64,000 nucleotides of DNA from Pseudomonadota bacterium (GTDB lineage: Bacteria > Pseudomonadota > Alphaproteobacteria > Puniceispirillales > Puniceispirillaceae): NCBI GenBank assembly GCA_027620495.1, contig JAQCEA010000006.1, forward strand, positions 1-64,000. The letters are read 5' to 3'. Under the pieces are notes generated by a model that searched no databases, was not told where the DNA came from, and was given only the letters and a program-made list of their open reading frames with translations. The stretch's first letter is position 1. The number at the start of each line of letters is the position of its first letter. Position numbers and translations under genes: made by a program. This document shows positions 51,840-61,104 of this stretch, piece by piece.

Positions 51840-52859
51840 ATGCCAGCCACACCAACGCCACATGATACTGTGAATGCGGCCCAAAGCATTACCCGCGCCA
51901 CTATAGAAGCCGCGGCGTCCCGAATCGCCCTGCATATCATTGAAACGCCGTTGATCGAGTCACCGCGCCTGAATGACAAGCTGGGCATCAGATTATTGGT
52001 CAAGGCAGAATGTCTGCAACATACCGGGTCTTTCAAATTGCGCGGTGCCAGCAATGCGGTATGGAGCCTTGATGACAAGGTCACGGATGTGGTTGCCTTT
52101 TCCAGCGGCAATCACGCACAAGGTGTAGCACGGGCCGCGGCCAGTCGCGGATTGCAGGCGACAATTGTGATGCCGAAAGATAGCCCGGCTGGCAAAATAG
52201 AAGGCACCAAGGCCTATGGTGCCAGCGTGGTGTTGTATGACCGCTATACCGAATCACGCGAAGAGATCGGCGCCGATATTGCCGCCAAAACAAAGGCGCA
52301 TCTCATCAAACCCTATGATGACGCTCGGGTGATTGCCGGACAAGGTACGGTTGGGCTGGAAATCGCCGCGCAAGCTGCGGCAAAACAGGCAAAAATTGAC
52401 GCCATTCTATGTTGCTGTGGTGGCGGCGGGTTAATTGCCGGGATGAGCATTGCCGCCAGCGATCAAATTCCCGGCGTAAAAATCTGGTCAGCCGAACCAG
52501 AATTTTATGATGACACATTGCGTTCGCTTACCAGCGGCGAAATCCAAACGGCTGATATCAACCAGCCATCAATTTGTGACGCCATTGTCACGCCGCAGCC
52601 GGGACAACTGACATTTCCGATTAATAAACAGCTTTTGTCTGGCGGGGCCGTGATCACTGACCGCGATGCGCTACAGGCTATTGCCACGGCTTTTAAACAT
52701 CTAAAAATTGTTATTGAACCCGGGGGCGCCGCGGCATTGGCAGCTGTTTTAACAGGCCAATACCCACAAGGGGCAAGCACGGTTGTTGCGGTTGCCTCTG
52801 GCGGCAATATTGACAAGCAAATGTTTCAGCGGGCGTTGGATGAAGGCCCGCTTTTTTAA
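51840..52859 (+). CDS. Threonine/serine dehydratase family PLP enzyme
   Basis: KAECLQHTGSFKLRGASNAV, FSSGNHAQGVARAAA, CCCGGGGLIAGMSI; no ACT domain; likely start MPATPTPHD at 51840. Confidence 0.9.
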   Translation: MPATPTPHDTVNAAQSITRATIEAAASRIALHIIETPLIESPRLNDKLGIRLLVKAECLQHTGSFKLRGASNAVWSLDDKVTDVVAFSSGNHAQGVARAAASRGLQATIVMPKDSPAGKIEGTKAYGASVVLYDRYTESREEIGADIAAKTKAHLIKPYDDARVIAGQGTVGLEIAAQAAAKQAKIDAILCCCGGGGLIAGMSIAASDQIPGVKIWSAEPEFYDDTLRSLTSGEIQTADINQPSICDAIVTPQPGQLTFPINKQLLSGGAVITDRDALQAIATAFKHLKIVIEPGGAAALAAVLTGQYPQGASTVVAVASGGNIDKQMFQRALDEGPLF

Positions 52860-52878
52860 CAAAACTGCGGCGTCTTTG

Positions 52879-54441
52879 CTAAAAATCTGTCGGTGCGCCG
52901 CCTTCTGCTTTTCGGCGCGCAACAAAATCAGCAAGCTGGTCACGGTGTCCACTATCCATCGGTGGGGCGACATATTCATTTAGCACCGTTTTATATTGTT
53001 TTTGCGCGCGTTGGTGCGCCCAGACACCGCCATCATCAAGCCAGGTTTCATAATTGCGCCAATCCGATAATAACGGCGTATAAAAGGCGTCACGATAGCG
53101 TTGCTGTGTATGATCGCACCCAAAGAAATGTCCATGCGGGCCAACTTCTGCAATCGCATCTAGTGCCAAGGTTGATGCATCGACCGTAATCGGCCGTTGC
53201 GCATAGATAATCTGCTGCAGCATTTCACAATCGATCACGAATTTTTCAAAACTGGCCGACAGGCCGCCTTCCATCCACCCGGCAGCATGATAAATTAAAT
53301 TCGCGCCACCCGAACAACTTCCCTGAAGCGAAAAGGCCGATTCCCAAACAGCCTGCGCATCGAGTGCGTTTGCCGCATTTGCGTTAGAGGCACGAAGCGG
53401 CAACCCATAAAATCTGGCCAATTGACCAGAAATTTGCATGGCCCGAACAAATTCGGGGGTGCCAAAGGCGGGTGCGCCAGTTTTCATATCAACATTGCTG
53501 GTAAAGGCCCCATAAATTACCGGGGCCCCAGCCCGCACCGCCTGTAATAGGGCAATTGCCGCCAAGCCTTCGGCATTTTGCAATGTCAATGCCCCAGCCA
53601 GCGTCACCGGGGCCATCGCCCCAGCCAAGGTAAAGGGCGACACCACCACCATCTGATTGCGCGCCGCCATCCGCATGGCACCATCCAACATCGGCCAATC
53701 ATGTTTCAGCGGTGACGTTGAATTAATATTGGTGAACATCCGCGGCTTTTCTTCAAACTCCTCATGCGTCAGGCCTGCACCAATGCGCACCATTTCCATC
53801 GCATCTTCGATACGTTCAGTTCCCAGCGCATAGGCGTGAACAACCTTGTCGGTCAGCGTCAGCATATCGAACAATCCGTCAAGATGACGGATTGACGGGT
53901 GCATATCCATCGGTTCTACCGCGTACCCACAGTTGAAATGGATGCAGTTATAGGCTTGTGCCAATTTTAGAAAATTTTGAAAATCTGCGCGCGTACCTAT
54001 GCGGCGCCCTTGATCCAAATCCATCACATTTGGCGGTGATGCCACTTGGCCAAAATTAAAATAACGCCCACCAAAAATGAGGGCCCGGTCTGGGTTGCGC
54101 GGTGTTACGGTGATATGTGACGGTGCCTTTGCCAGCTGTTCCATGACAAAGGCCCGATCCATGCGTACGCGTTTGCTATCCCAGTCCACATCACAGCCAT
54201 GCTGGTCAAACACCCGCAAGGCCGCGTCATTCAGAAACAACACCCCCACATCTTCAAGAACTGTCATACTGGCGTCATGTATCGCTTGAACGCCATCGTC
54301 ATCGATTGGCGTTACTGGAGCATCCGCATAAATTGGCTGGCACCAGTCTAACTGGTCATCCAGCAGTAATTTGGTTAATGCTTGGCCTGCATTGCGTTTG
54401 CGTTTGGATTGCCGTGTTGGTTTGTCTGGTTGTTGTTGCAT
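52879..54441 (-). CDS. Trimethylamine methyltransferase (MttB) superfamily protein, apparently without an internal amber codon
   Basis: MTVLEDVGVLFLNDAALRVFDQHGCDVDWDSKRVRM...FNFGQVASPPNVMDLDQGRRIGTRADFQNFLKLAQAYNCIHF...GGLSASFEKFVIDCEMLQ; continuous ORF; likely start MQQQPDK at 54441. Confidence 0.9.
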   Translation of the reverse strand: MQQQPDKPTRQSKRKRNAGQALTKLLLDDQLDWCQPIYADAPVTPIDDDGVQAIHDASMTVLEDVGVLFLNDAALRVFDQHGCDVDWDSKRVRMDRAFVMEQLAKAPSHITVTPRNPDRALIFGGRYFNFGQVASPPNVMDLDQGRRIGTRADFQNFLKLAQAYNCIHFNCGYAVEPMDMHPSIRHLDGLFDMLTLTDKVVHAYALGTERIEDAMEMVRIGAGLTHEEFEEKPRMFTNINSTSPLKHDWPMLDGAMRMAARNQMVVVSPFTLAGAMAPVTLAGALTLQNAEGLAAIALLQAVRAGAPVIYGAFTSNVDMKTGAPAFGTPEFVRAMQISGQLARFYGLPLRASNANAANALDAQAVWESAFSLQGSCSGGANLIYHAAGWMEGGLSASFEKFVIDCEMLQQIIYAQRPITVDASTLALDAIAEVGPHGHFFGCDHTQQRYRDAFYTPLLSDWRNYETWLDDGGVWAHQRAQKQYKTVLNEYVAPPMDSGHRDQLADFVARRKAEGGAPTDF

Positions 54442-54678
54442 CGCATCCCCCATCAGATAAAACGCTACCAATGGTTGGGATCACAAACGCTCTGAATCAG
54501 ACTTTCCATAGTCAAATTACGCCCTAGTCGCGGGGGCCTTTGTCGTCTAAGCAAAATCATCACGCAACCAATTCCCTGCCATGGGGATCAATTTTGTTTC
54601 GCTGGCTATTGCGCAGAAAATTAAACCATAAGACGATACTCTAATATGTTTTACATTAACCGGATTGAAAGGCTCGTA

Positions 54679-54798
54679 ATGTCTTTTTTTAAGTCTATTG
54701 CTGATATTGATTAAATCATTGCCGATCTACCGCCGGTCGATGGGGCCACACAAAATAGGGTAGCCGCCCGCCAAAGCCAATTAACCAAACCGCCGGGA
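54679..54798 (+). other. cobT: N-terminal cobT coding segment separated from the main ORF by an in-frame TAA at 54712-54714
   Basis: gaaagg SD-like sequence then ATG at 54679: MSFFKSIADID*IIADLPPVDGATQNRVAARQSQLTKPPG, contiguous in frame with the ORF at 54799. Confidence 0.75.
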
Positions 54799-55704
54799 TT
54801 GCTTGGCAAATTAGAAGAGATTGCCATCTGGATGGCTGGTTGGCGGCGCAGTGAACACCCAGACATAAAACATGGCCAATGTCTTGTATTTGCTGGTAAT
54901 CATGGCGTTTTGGCACAAGCGGTCTCGCCATTTCCGGCAGAGGTTACGGCGCATATGGTAAAAAATGCTGAAACTGGCGGCAGTGCCATTAATCAGCTGT
55001 GCCGGGTTGCCGGATTGGAACTTACGATCACACCGCTTCAGCTTGAAACCCCAACCCGCGATATCACCATTGGCCCGGCGATGGACAGAGACGAAGTGCT
55101 TGCCGCGATGAATGCTGGGCCTGAAGCCATTGCCGATTCATGTGACTATTTAATTCTGGGGGATATGGGCGTTGGCAACACCACCGCGGCGTCGGCACTT
55201 TGTCTCGGTCGGTTTAGCGCCGATGCCAAAGGCTGGGTCGGTCCGGGCATGGGAATTGATGATGATGGTATCGCGCATAAAGCGGCAATTATCGAAAAGG
55301 CGGCGGCGTTTCAACATCCAGTTGACGACCATGCCGTGGCGCTTTTAGCGGCGTTTGGCGGCTATGAGTTGGCGGCGATTGCTGGCGCGGCACTTGCCGC
55401 ACGGTCGCGTTCTATCCCGGTGATGTTGGATGGGTTCAGCACCACTGCGGCCGCGGCCACCCTAACCGCAAACGGTCAGCTTGACATACTAGACCATGCC
55501 ATGATTTCTCATATGTCGCCTGAACCGGGACATTTACGTCTGGCGGTGGCCCTGCGCAAGGAACCGATCATTGATTTAAAAATGCGTCTTGGAGAAGCCA
55601 GCGGCGCGGCAGTTGCAAGCCTGCTGGTGCGGGCCGCCTGTGCCATGCATAATGGCATGGCCACATTTGCCGAGGCCGGCGTCACCGCTCATAGCGCGCC
55701 ATAG
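54799..55704 (+). CDS. cobT: Nicotinate-nucleotide--dimethylbenzimidazole phosphoribosyltransferase (main ORF)
   Basis: LGKLEEIAIWMAGWRRSEHPDIKHGQCLVFAGNHGVLAQAVSPFPAEVTAHMVKNAETGGSAINQLCR...LILGDMGVGNTTAASALCL...MLDGFSTTAAA. Confidence 0.95.
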   Translation: MLGKLEEIAIWMAGWRRSEHPDIKHGQCLVFAGNHGVLAQAVSPFPAEVTAHMVKNAETGGSAINQLCRVAGLELTITPLQLETPTRDITIGPAMDRDEVLAAMNAGPEAIADSCDYLILGDMGVGNTTAASALCLGRFSADAKGWVGPGMGIDDDGIAHKAAIIEKAAAFQHPVDDHAVALLAAFGGYELAAIAGAALAARSRSIPVMLDGFSTTAAAATLTANGQLDILDHAMISHMSPEPGHLRLAVALRKEPIIDLKMRLGEASGAAVASLLVRAACAMHNGMATFAEAGVTAHSAP

Positions 55705-55755
55705 CCTGATGGCTCATCCTAACTTTATCTAATTTTGGGGCATTGCCCCCCCTAT

Positions 55756-56358
55756 TTATACACCCTTTGCCAGTCGCCGCGCCCCGCGTGGGTCAATCCA
55801 GCCAATCGAACCATCATCGCGTAATTGCACAACATTTAAGCCAAAATGGCTGGCATTTCGGAACATCAACATATTGGCACCACTCAATTCAAGGCGCATC
55901 ACCGCCTGTTCGACTGTCAGCACTTCGATGTCGTAAGATAAATCTGCAACCACCGGCAACGTATCGCGTTCTTCACCTTCGTCTGCGGTATATTGGTCTG
56001 GCGATGCATAGATCAGCATCGGTGCCGCATCGACATCATTTTCTTCACTGCTGGTGAGCGTTGTACGATGGTTTTTTAACCGGCGTTTATGACGGCGAAG
56101 ACGTTTTTCCGCATGTTCAATCGCAGCATCAAGCGCGGCATGGGCATCCGCCGCGCGGCCGGTGGATTCCAATTCCATACGTCTTGATAGGGCCACCCGG
56201 GTTTTTACGGTAAAGCCTGAATCGGCTTTTTCCAATGTGACATGACCACTCACGGCATTTTGAAAATATTTTTCCACGACTGCATTGAGTGAGGTTACCG
56301 CATGTTCCTGAAAGGCTATGCCGGTATCCATATTTTTACCTGATATGTTGATTTGCAT
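55756..56358 (-). CDS. hpf: Ribosome hibernation-promoting factor, HPF/YfiA family (long form)
   Basis: N-terminal S30AE domain (MQINISGKNMDTGIAFQEHAVTSLNAVVEKYF...) and C-terminal EVLTVEQAVMRLELSGANMLMFRNASHFGLNVVQLRDDGSIGWIDP. Confidence 0.92.
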   Translation of the reverse strand: MQINISGKNMDTGIAFQEHAVTSLNAVVEKYFQNAVSGHVTLEKADSGFTVKTRVALSRRMELESTGRAADAHAALDAAIEHAEKRLRRHKRRLKNHRTTLTSSEENDVDAAPMLIYASPDQYTADEGEERDTLPVVADLSYDIEVLTVEQAVMRLELSGANMLMFRNASHFGLNVVQLRDDGSIGWIDPRGARRLAKGV

Positions 56359-56542
56359 ATGTCTTAGTACCTCTGATAACGCGTGGCTGGGGCCACACTC
56401 TGTCGTACGCTGGAACGCACGAAACAGGCGCCCATTGACATCGAATTGCTATCGAGGTGGAGCAACTGATGGACGCTCCAGATCTTTAGTGTGCCAACGA
56501 AAATAAACTCTGGCAAGCCTTCTTATGAACAATCAATTATGT

Positions 56543-57163
56543 TCAGCCAAATGATCGAAACCCAATCGAAAGACGGCCAGTCCGCACGCAATCTACACCA
56601 TGTAGCGGGCGTGAATCCTCATCAAAACGCCCGGCAAATCCATCTGCAGACAGCAAAACCAGACGCCCCGGCCTATCATCTATCCGCTGCCGTGTCTCAC
56701 CAGCCCGGCTCGTCGTTGAAAACAGCCGGGACTGGCCAGCAAGCGTGATGATCACAACAATATGTTTATAGCGTTTGCCATCACGGTGAATGCCAATCCC
56801 GCGAGAACCTGCCGGGTAACGCTGAATGGCAAAATCATCAAATTGAAACCGCGTTTCAAACGGATTTTGCGCCAGCGTGGCACCGACAGCAAATAAACCC
56901 GATTCCAACCCCGCCGCCAAATCATCAAATGCACCAATACGCGGTGCGGGAAAACACACATCAAAATCCTGAAACACTCGGTTTTCCCGATGAACAATTT
57001 CACTTTGGGCCGTGCGGAATTGTTGTGTGCCTGCCAAATTTTTTAGCGCGGTGATTTCAGCATCGGTAAAAAAATCCAAACTGACCCAACGGCGTGATGG
57101 CGTGGCAAGGCGCGCCAGCGCGGTACGCAACTGATTATGGCGCTTGCCAGTGATCTTAAACAT
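56543..57163 (-). CDS. 2-oxoglutarate/Fe(II) dioxygenase-like protein
   Basis: FAIQRYPAGSRGIGIHRDGKRYKHIVVIITLAG...RLVLLSADGFAGR...RPLHGVDCVRTGRLSIGFR: HxD...H...R pattern of the 2OG-Fe(II) fold. Confidence 0.65.
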   Translation of the reverse strand: MFKITGKRHNQLRTALARLATPSRRWVSLDFFTDAEITALKNLAGTQQFRTAQSEIVHRENRVFQDFDVCFPAPRIGAFDDLAAGLESGLFAVGATLAQNPFETRFQFDDFAIQRYPAGSRGIGIHRDGKRYKHIVVIITLAGQSRLFSTTSRAGETRQRIDDRPGRLVLLSADGFAGRFDEDSRPLHGVDCVRTGRLSIGFRSFG

Positions 57164-57714
57164 TATGGTACAATCATTGTTTCAGCGGCGTGAAATTCAA
57201 CCGCTGACTTGCAAGATGCGCAGACCAAACCAGATTTTTTGCGATGCCGTTCGACCGAAAAACACCCATTTGGACATGTCATCACCCATCTGGCCCGGGC
57301 AAAAGACAAATTATGGCATCTTGTGGCGGTACAGCCGATTTCGCGGGCCTTTTGCCGCCACACCGCATCATGACCGTGACGTGGCCCGACAAGCGCATGG
57401 GCAATTTCATGCAAAATCGTATCACGGATATGTTCTGTCTCTGCGTGCCGGACATACAGGCGCGATAATGAAATGGTTTTATTGGTATAATCACACTGGC
57501 CAGCCCGCCGTCGCGCATGGTCAAGTTTGATCCGCCACCCTACCAACCCATGCGCATCCATCAATTCAGTGGCAAGATCAATCGCAGCACCAAGTGGCCG
57601 CGTTACCGCCGTTTCCTTGGCAAGGGCGGCCCGGGTAGCGGGGGTCGAGGACACAGGCTGGTCATGCCCGCCCTGTCCCCTGCGCAAAAATTGTTGCAGG
57701 CGCGATGTTAACAT
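57163..57714 (-). CDS. SprT-like zinc metallopeptidase family protein
   Basis: DTILHEIAHALVGPRHGHDAVWRQKAREIGCTATRCH (HExxH) with C-terminal zinc ribbon cysteines CPNGC...CASCK. Confidence 0.85.
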   Translation of the reverse strand: MLTSRLQQFLRRGQGGHDQPVSSTPATRAALAKETAVTRPLGAAIDLATELMDAHGLVGWRIKLDHARRRAGQCDYTNKTISLSRLYVRHAETEHIRDTILHEIAHALVGPRHGHDAVWRQKAREIGCTATRCHNLSFARARWVMTCPNGCFSVERHRKKSGLVCASCKSAVEFHAAETMIVP

Positions 57715-57945
57715 TTACCTGCTCTCATGTGCGGCCAGCCAACCAACGACCTTTCCAGCCAATGGAATCCATGCCAAGCCAGCCAGCGCATAAAAAAGAA
57801 AATCAAGGATGATGTGGATATCGGTGACATAATCTGCAATCTGCATCACAAGCCCAAGATAAATCAACAATGCCGGGACCATGCCGACCGCAACAACCAA
57901 ATGACGCCACCGTTTCACTTTTTTCTCCGCAAAATCACGCCTCAT
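57715..57945 (-). CDS. DUF2842 family small membrane protein
   Basis: 76 aa, two hydrophobic segments, C-terminal LDFLFYALAGLAWIPLAGKVVGWL resembling DUF2842; directly follows the SprT-like gene. Confidence 0.7.
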   Translation of the reverse strand: MRRDFAEKKVKRWRHLVVAVGMVPALLIYLGLVMQIADYVTDIHIILDFLFYALAGLAWIPLAGKVVGWLAAHESR

Positions 57946-58079
57946 ATTACCGAAATTAGGAAAAATTGAGACCTATGCCGACCGTTTTTTCATGTGTGTT
58001 TGTTACGAGCAACAAAAAACGACAAAATGTGACGTTTTGAGACAGAGCATTGATGATTTTCTCGGTAACTCTACTCCTA

Positions 58080-58219
58080 GCGGTGCACACAGTGCTTAAA
58101 AGGGAATCTGTAAAGAGCTGCCCCTGCAACTGTATGTAATGAGTTCGCTCGGATAAGCCACTGCCATTTGGTGGGAAGGCAGAGTAGAACGTTGAATTAC
58201 TAGCCAGGAGACCTACCGC
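58080..58219 (+). promoter_or_regulatory. Cobalamin riboswitch
   Basis: B12 box agccaggagacct (58202-58214), conserved gccactg...gtgggaaggc, and a closing helix gcggt (58080-58084) / accgc (58215-58219); immediately upstream of a TonB-dependent receptor. Confidence 0.93.
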
Positions 58220-58325
58220 CCTATCACCTAGCGCACTCTCAGGGTGAAGAGTGGCTGCGGATAACCCGTTATGGTGGTTTGATGGAAAATCGATTCCATC
58301 AGGGAAATCATGGCGGGAGAAGTCT

Positions 58326-60173
58326 ATGAAACGCCTTCTATTTTTGGTTTGTTTTTTCGTGTTTGCGACTAGTAAATCACATGCACAGCCGTTGGAAATC
58401 CAACTTGATGAGCTGGTATTCACCGGCAGCATGGCACCGGATATCACCACGCCAGTGGCGGCAAATTCTTTTGTAATTCCTCAAAAAACGATTGAAAAAA
58501 GAGGCAATCTTAGCATTGCCGATTTATTACGCGAGGTCCCGGGATTTGCCGTCAGCAGCGCCGGGGCAAACAACACACAAATCAGAATACGTGGCGGCGA
58601 AGGCAATCATACGCTGATCTTAATTGACGGTGTTGAGGCGCGTGGCGGCGATGGTGAATATTTTCTGTCTGGACTGACAGCCGCCAGCGTAGATAGAATC
58701 GAGGTGTTACGCGGCCCGCAGACGCTATTTCATGGCGCTGGCGCGTCATCGGGCGTTATTAACATCATCACCAAACAATCCATGCGCGAAAACAGCGCCT
58801 TTGTTCAAGCTGGTTCCACACAGGCCATCGGCGGCACAATTTCGCAAAGATTGCTTGGCATCGACACAAACCTGTCACTGTCAAAGGAAAAAGATACAGG
58901 GTATGATTTTTCTGGGTCTGACGGCGAAAAAGACACCATTGAACGCGATAGCCTTTATCTGACCACCAACATGATCACCGATAACGGTTTTGAAATTGGC
59001 ATGAAAGCCAGATATGCCGAAGAACATTACAAATTTGATGAAGAAAACCAGTTGGCAACAAATATGGCAGGATATGTGGTGGATAATGCAACGCTTTTTG
59101 CCGATCGGGATGAAGGCGGGATAGCTCTGTCAACAAGCTGGTACACAGCAGAACAGCGCACGCGGCATGAGGTAAGCGCCGCTACCACGCATTATGCAGA
59201 GAAACAAAATGGAGCAAAATCCACGCGGGAAGACGGGGTCAAAGGTAGCTATTCAATCAGCCATGCGCTTGATGACCAAACGATAAAAGATAGCGATAAA
59301 ATTGTCACAGCGGCGCTTGGCGGTTACCGCGATAAAAACAGTTTAAGCGGTGGCAATAACCGATCTGGGCAATATGTGGCTGGCGAATTTTATCAAGCCT
59401 GGAGCCAGAAAGATATTTTTTCTGTTGGCATCAAACACGCCACCCACAGCAAATTTAAATCATCAACAGATTGGAAATTATCGTCAAGCAAAGGGCTAGG
59501 GCAAAGCAATGCCGCTATTTTGTTTGATGCTGGCACTGGCGTGACCCACCCATCTTATTCAGAAATTAATGGCAATGCGTCTTGGGGCATTACCGGCAAC
59601 GAAAATCTGGTACCTGAGCAAAATAACAGCTTGTCGATAGGCGTGAAATTCAGCCGAGACAAAACCGCCGATTATTTGCGGGTGGTTGGGTTTAATGAAC
59701 TGCTGAAAAATGAAATTGTCTATGTATCGTCGGGGGCCACCTATGCCAATGAAACCTCGACCAGCCGCAGGCGCGGTGTTGAAATTGATGGATCGGTAGC
59801 GCTGGGTCCAACGGTGATTAGCGGGGCCTATACCTATCTAATTGCCAAAAACAAAGATGGCACAATTGAAGTCCGGCGCCCCCGCCATAGCGCAACCGCA
59901 TCAATCAGCTATACACCATCTGCTTATCTATCCGATATCACGCTGTCTGCACGCCATACGCGCGACAATTTGGATACCCAGTTTTGGGGAAGTTATGCGA
60001 CCAAAAAACTGCCAAATTATACAGTTTTCAATCTCACAAGCCGTGCGGATCTGACAGATTCGGTATCAGCTGTATTAGAGATCAACAACATTACCGACAA
60101 AAGCTATCAAGATGTCTGGGGATTTGCGTCGCGCGGTCGGTCAGGCTGGTTAAAAATTGAGACAAAATTCTAA
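58326..60173 (+). CDS. btuB: TonB-dependent receptor, BtuB-like vitamin B12 outer-membrane transporter
   Basis: Signal peptide MKRLLFLVCFFVFATSKSHAQ; plug domain GNLSIADLLREVPGFAVSSAGANNTQIRIRGGEGNHTLILIDGVEARG; C-terminal TDSVSAVLEINNITDKSYQDVWGFASRGRSGWLKIETKF; riboswitch upstream. Confidence 0.92.
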   Translation: MKRLLFLVCFFVFATSKSHAQPLEIQLDELVFTGSMAPDITTPVAANSFVIPQKTIEKRGNLSIADLLREVPGFAVSSAGANNTQIRIRGGEGNHTLILIDGVEARGGDGEYFLSGLTAASVDRIEVLRGPQTLFHGAGASSGVINIITKQSMRENSAFVQAGSTQAIGGTISQRLLGIDTNLSLSKEKDTGYDFSGSDGEKDTIERDSLYLTTNMITDNGFEIGMKARYAEEHYKFDEENQLATNMAGYVVDNATLFADRDEGGIALSTSWYTAEQRTRHEVSAATTHYAEKQNGAKSTREDGVKGSYSISHALDDQTIKDSDKIVTAALGGYRDKNSLSGGNNRSGQYVAGEFYQAWSQKDIFSVGIKHATHSKFKSSTDWKLSSSKGLGQSNAAILFDAGTGVTHPSYSEINGNASWGITGNENLVPEQNNSLSIGVKFSRDKTADYLRVVGFNELLKNEIVYVSSGATYANETSTSRRRGVEIDGSVALGPTVISGAYTYLIAKNKDGTIEVRRPRHSATASISYTPSAYLSDITLSARHTRDNLDTQFWGSYATKKLPNYTVFNLTSRADLTDSVSAVLEINNITDKSYQDVWGFASRGRSGWLKIETKF

Positions 60174-61104
60174 CCATTATTGCGCCAGCACCGCCACCGC
60201 TTGCCAAGGTCGCTCGTTTATCTTGGCAGTGCCACCGCTGTTATCAACCCTGCTATTTGCCCTAGTATTTATTGGCATGACCAGCCCCTATGGGCATGCG
60301 TCAAGCAATGATGGGCATGATACGGCGCCCAGAATTATCTCAACGAATGTGTGTATCGACAATATTTTGATCAATATTTTTGGCACCGAACATGTGGTGG
60401 CGGTGTCAAATCTGGTTGATGACGCGCTCTATTCACAGGTCAAATTTTTAGACCCGTCGATAGAGCGAATCTCGTTTGATGCAGAAGAAATCTTTCGCCT
60501 CAAGCCAAGCCTTGTGCTGATTTCAAATTTTTCAAACCACCGGGTCGTAAACATGCTGAAAGACAGTGGCGTCAACATGGTCACCGTGCCATTTGCCACA
60601 AAATTGTCTGATATCAGCAAAAATATTCAGATTATTGGCACCGCATTAAAACAACATGCAAAGGCCAAGATAGCGGCTGATGCGATTGATCAACATATCG
60701 GCGAAACCATGCCAGATGCAGGTGTTTTCGCCCTCCACGTCACATCAAATAATTATATTTACGGCAAAAATTCATTGATTGGTGATGCGATTAGATATGC
60801 TGGGCTTTCTGCTTCTGATCAACGCGGCTTTGGGGCTAATCCCGGGTTTTACAATAGTGAACGCATTATCGCGTCAAACCCTGACTATTTGATTATTGAT
60901 GACATAAATGCGGGTGCGGGTGATACGGTTGCCAGTGATGGGGTGAACAGTCCAAATCTTCGGGATGATCGCTATCACCCAGCGCTTCAAGCGGCCTATC
61001 CAGCGCAACAACGAATCAAAATCGATCCAAGATTATGGTCATGTGCGCACCAGCAGACACCGCAGATTATTGATATAATAAAACAGGGCGTGCGAAAACA
61101 ATGA
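60157..61104 (+). CDS. Periplasmic ABC transporter substrate-binding protein (BtuF-like)
   Basis: PRIISTNVCIDNILINIFGTEHVVAVSNLVDD...AEEIFRLKPSLVLISNFSNHRVVNMLKDSGV; overlaps btuB end; exact start uncertain (TTG at 60157 is the ORF-track start). Confidence 0.88.
   Translation: MRQNSNHYCASTATACQGRSFILAVPPLLSTLLFALVFIGMTSPYGHASSNDGHDTAPRIISTNVCIDNILINIFGTEHVVAVSNLVDDALYSQVKFLDPSIERISFDAEEIFRLKPSLVLISNFSNHRVVNMLKDSGVNMVTVPFATKLSDISKNIQIIGTALKQHAKAKIAADAIDQHIGETMPDAGVFALHVTSNNYIYGKNSLIGDAIRYAGLSASDQRGFGANPGFYNSERIIASNPDYLIIDDINAGAGDTVASDGVNSPNLRDDRYHPALQAAYPAQQRIKIDPRLWSCAHQQTPQIIDIIKQGVRKQ

Noticed and set aside
52879-54441. Pyrrolysine-containing MttB
   Set aside because: The ORF is uninterrupted with no in-frame TAG, and no pyl genes are visible in the window.
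55737-55749. ggggc-att-gcccc between cobT and hpf as a terminator
   Set aside because: Short 5-bp stem with a 3-nt loop and no U-tract on either strand.
57956-58450. 164-aa minus-strand ORF over the riboswitch region
   Set aside because: It is antisense to the cobalamin riboswitch and the btuB signal-peptide region, with no family-like sequence; a spurious ORF.
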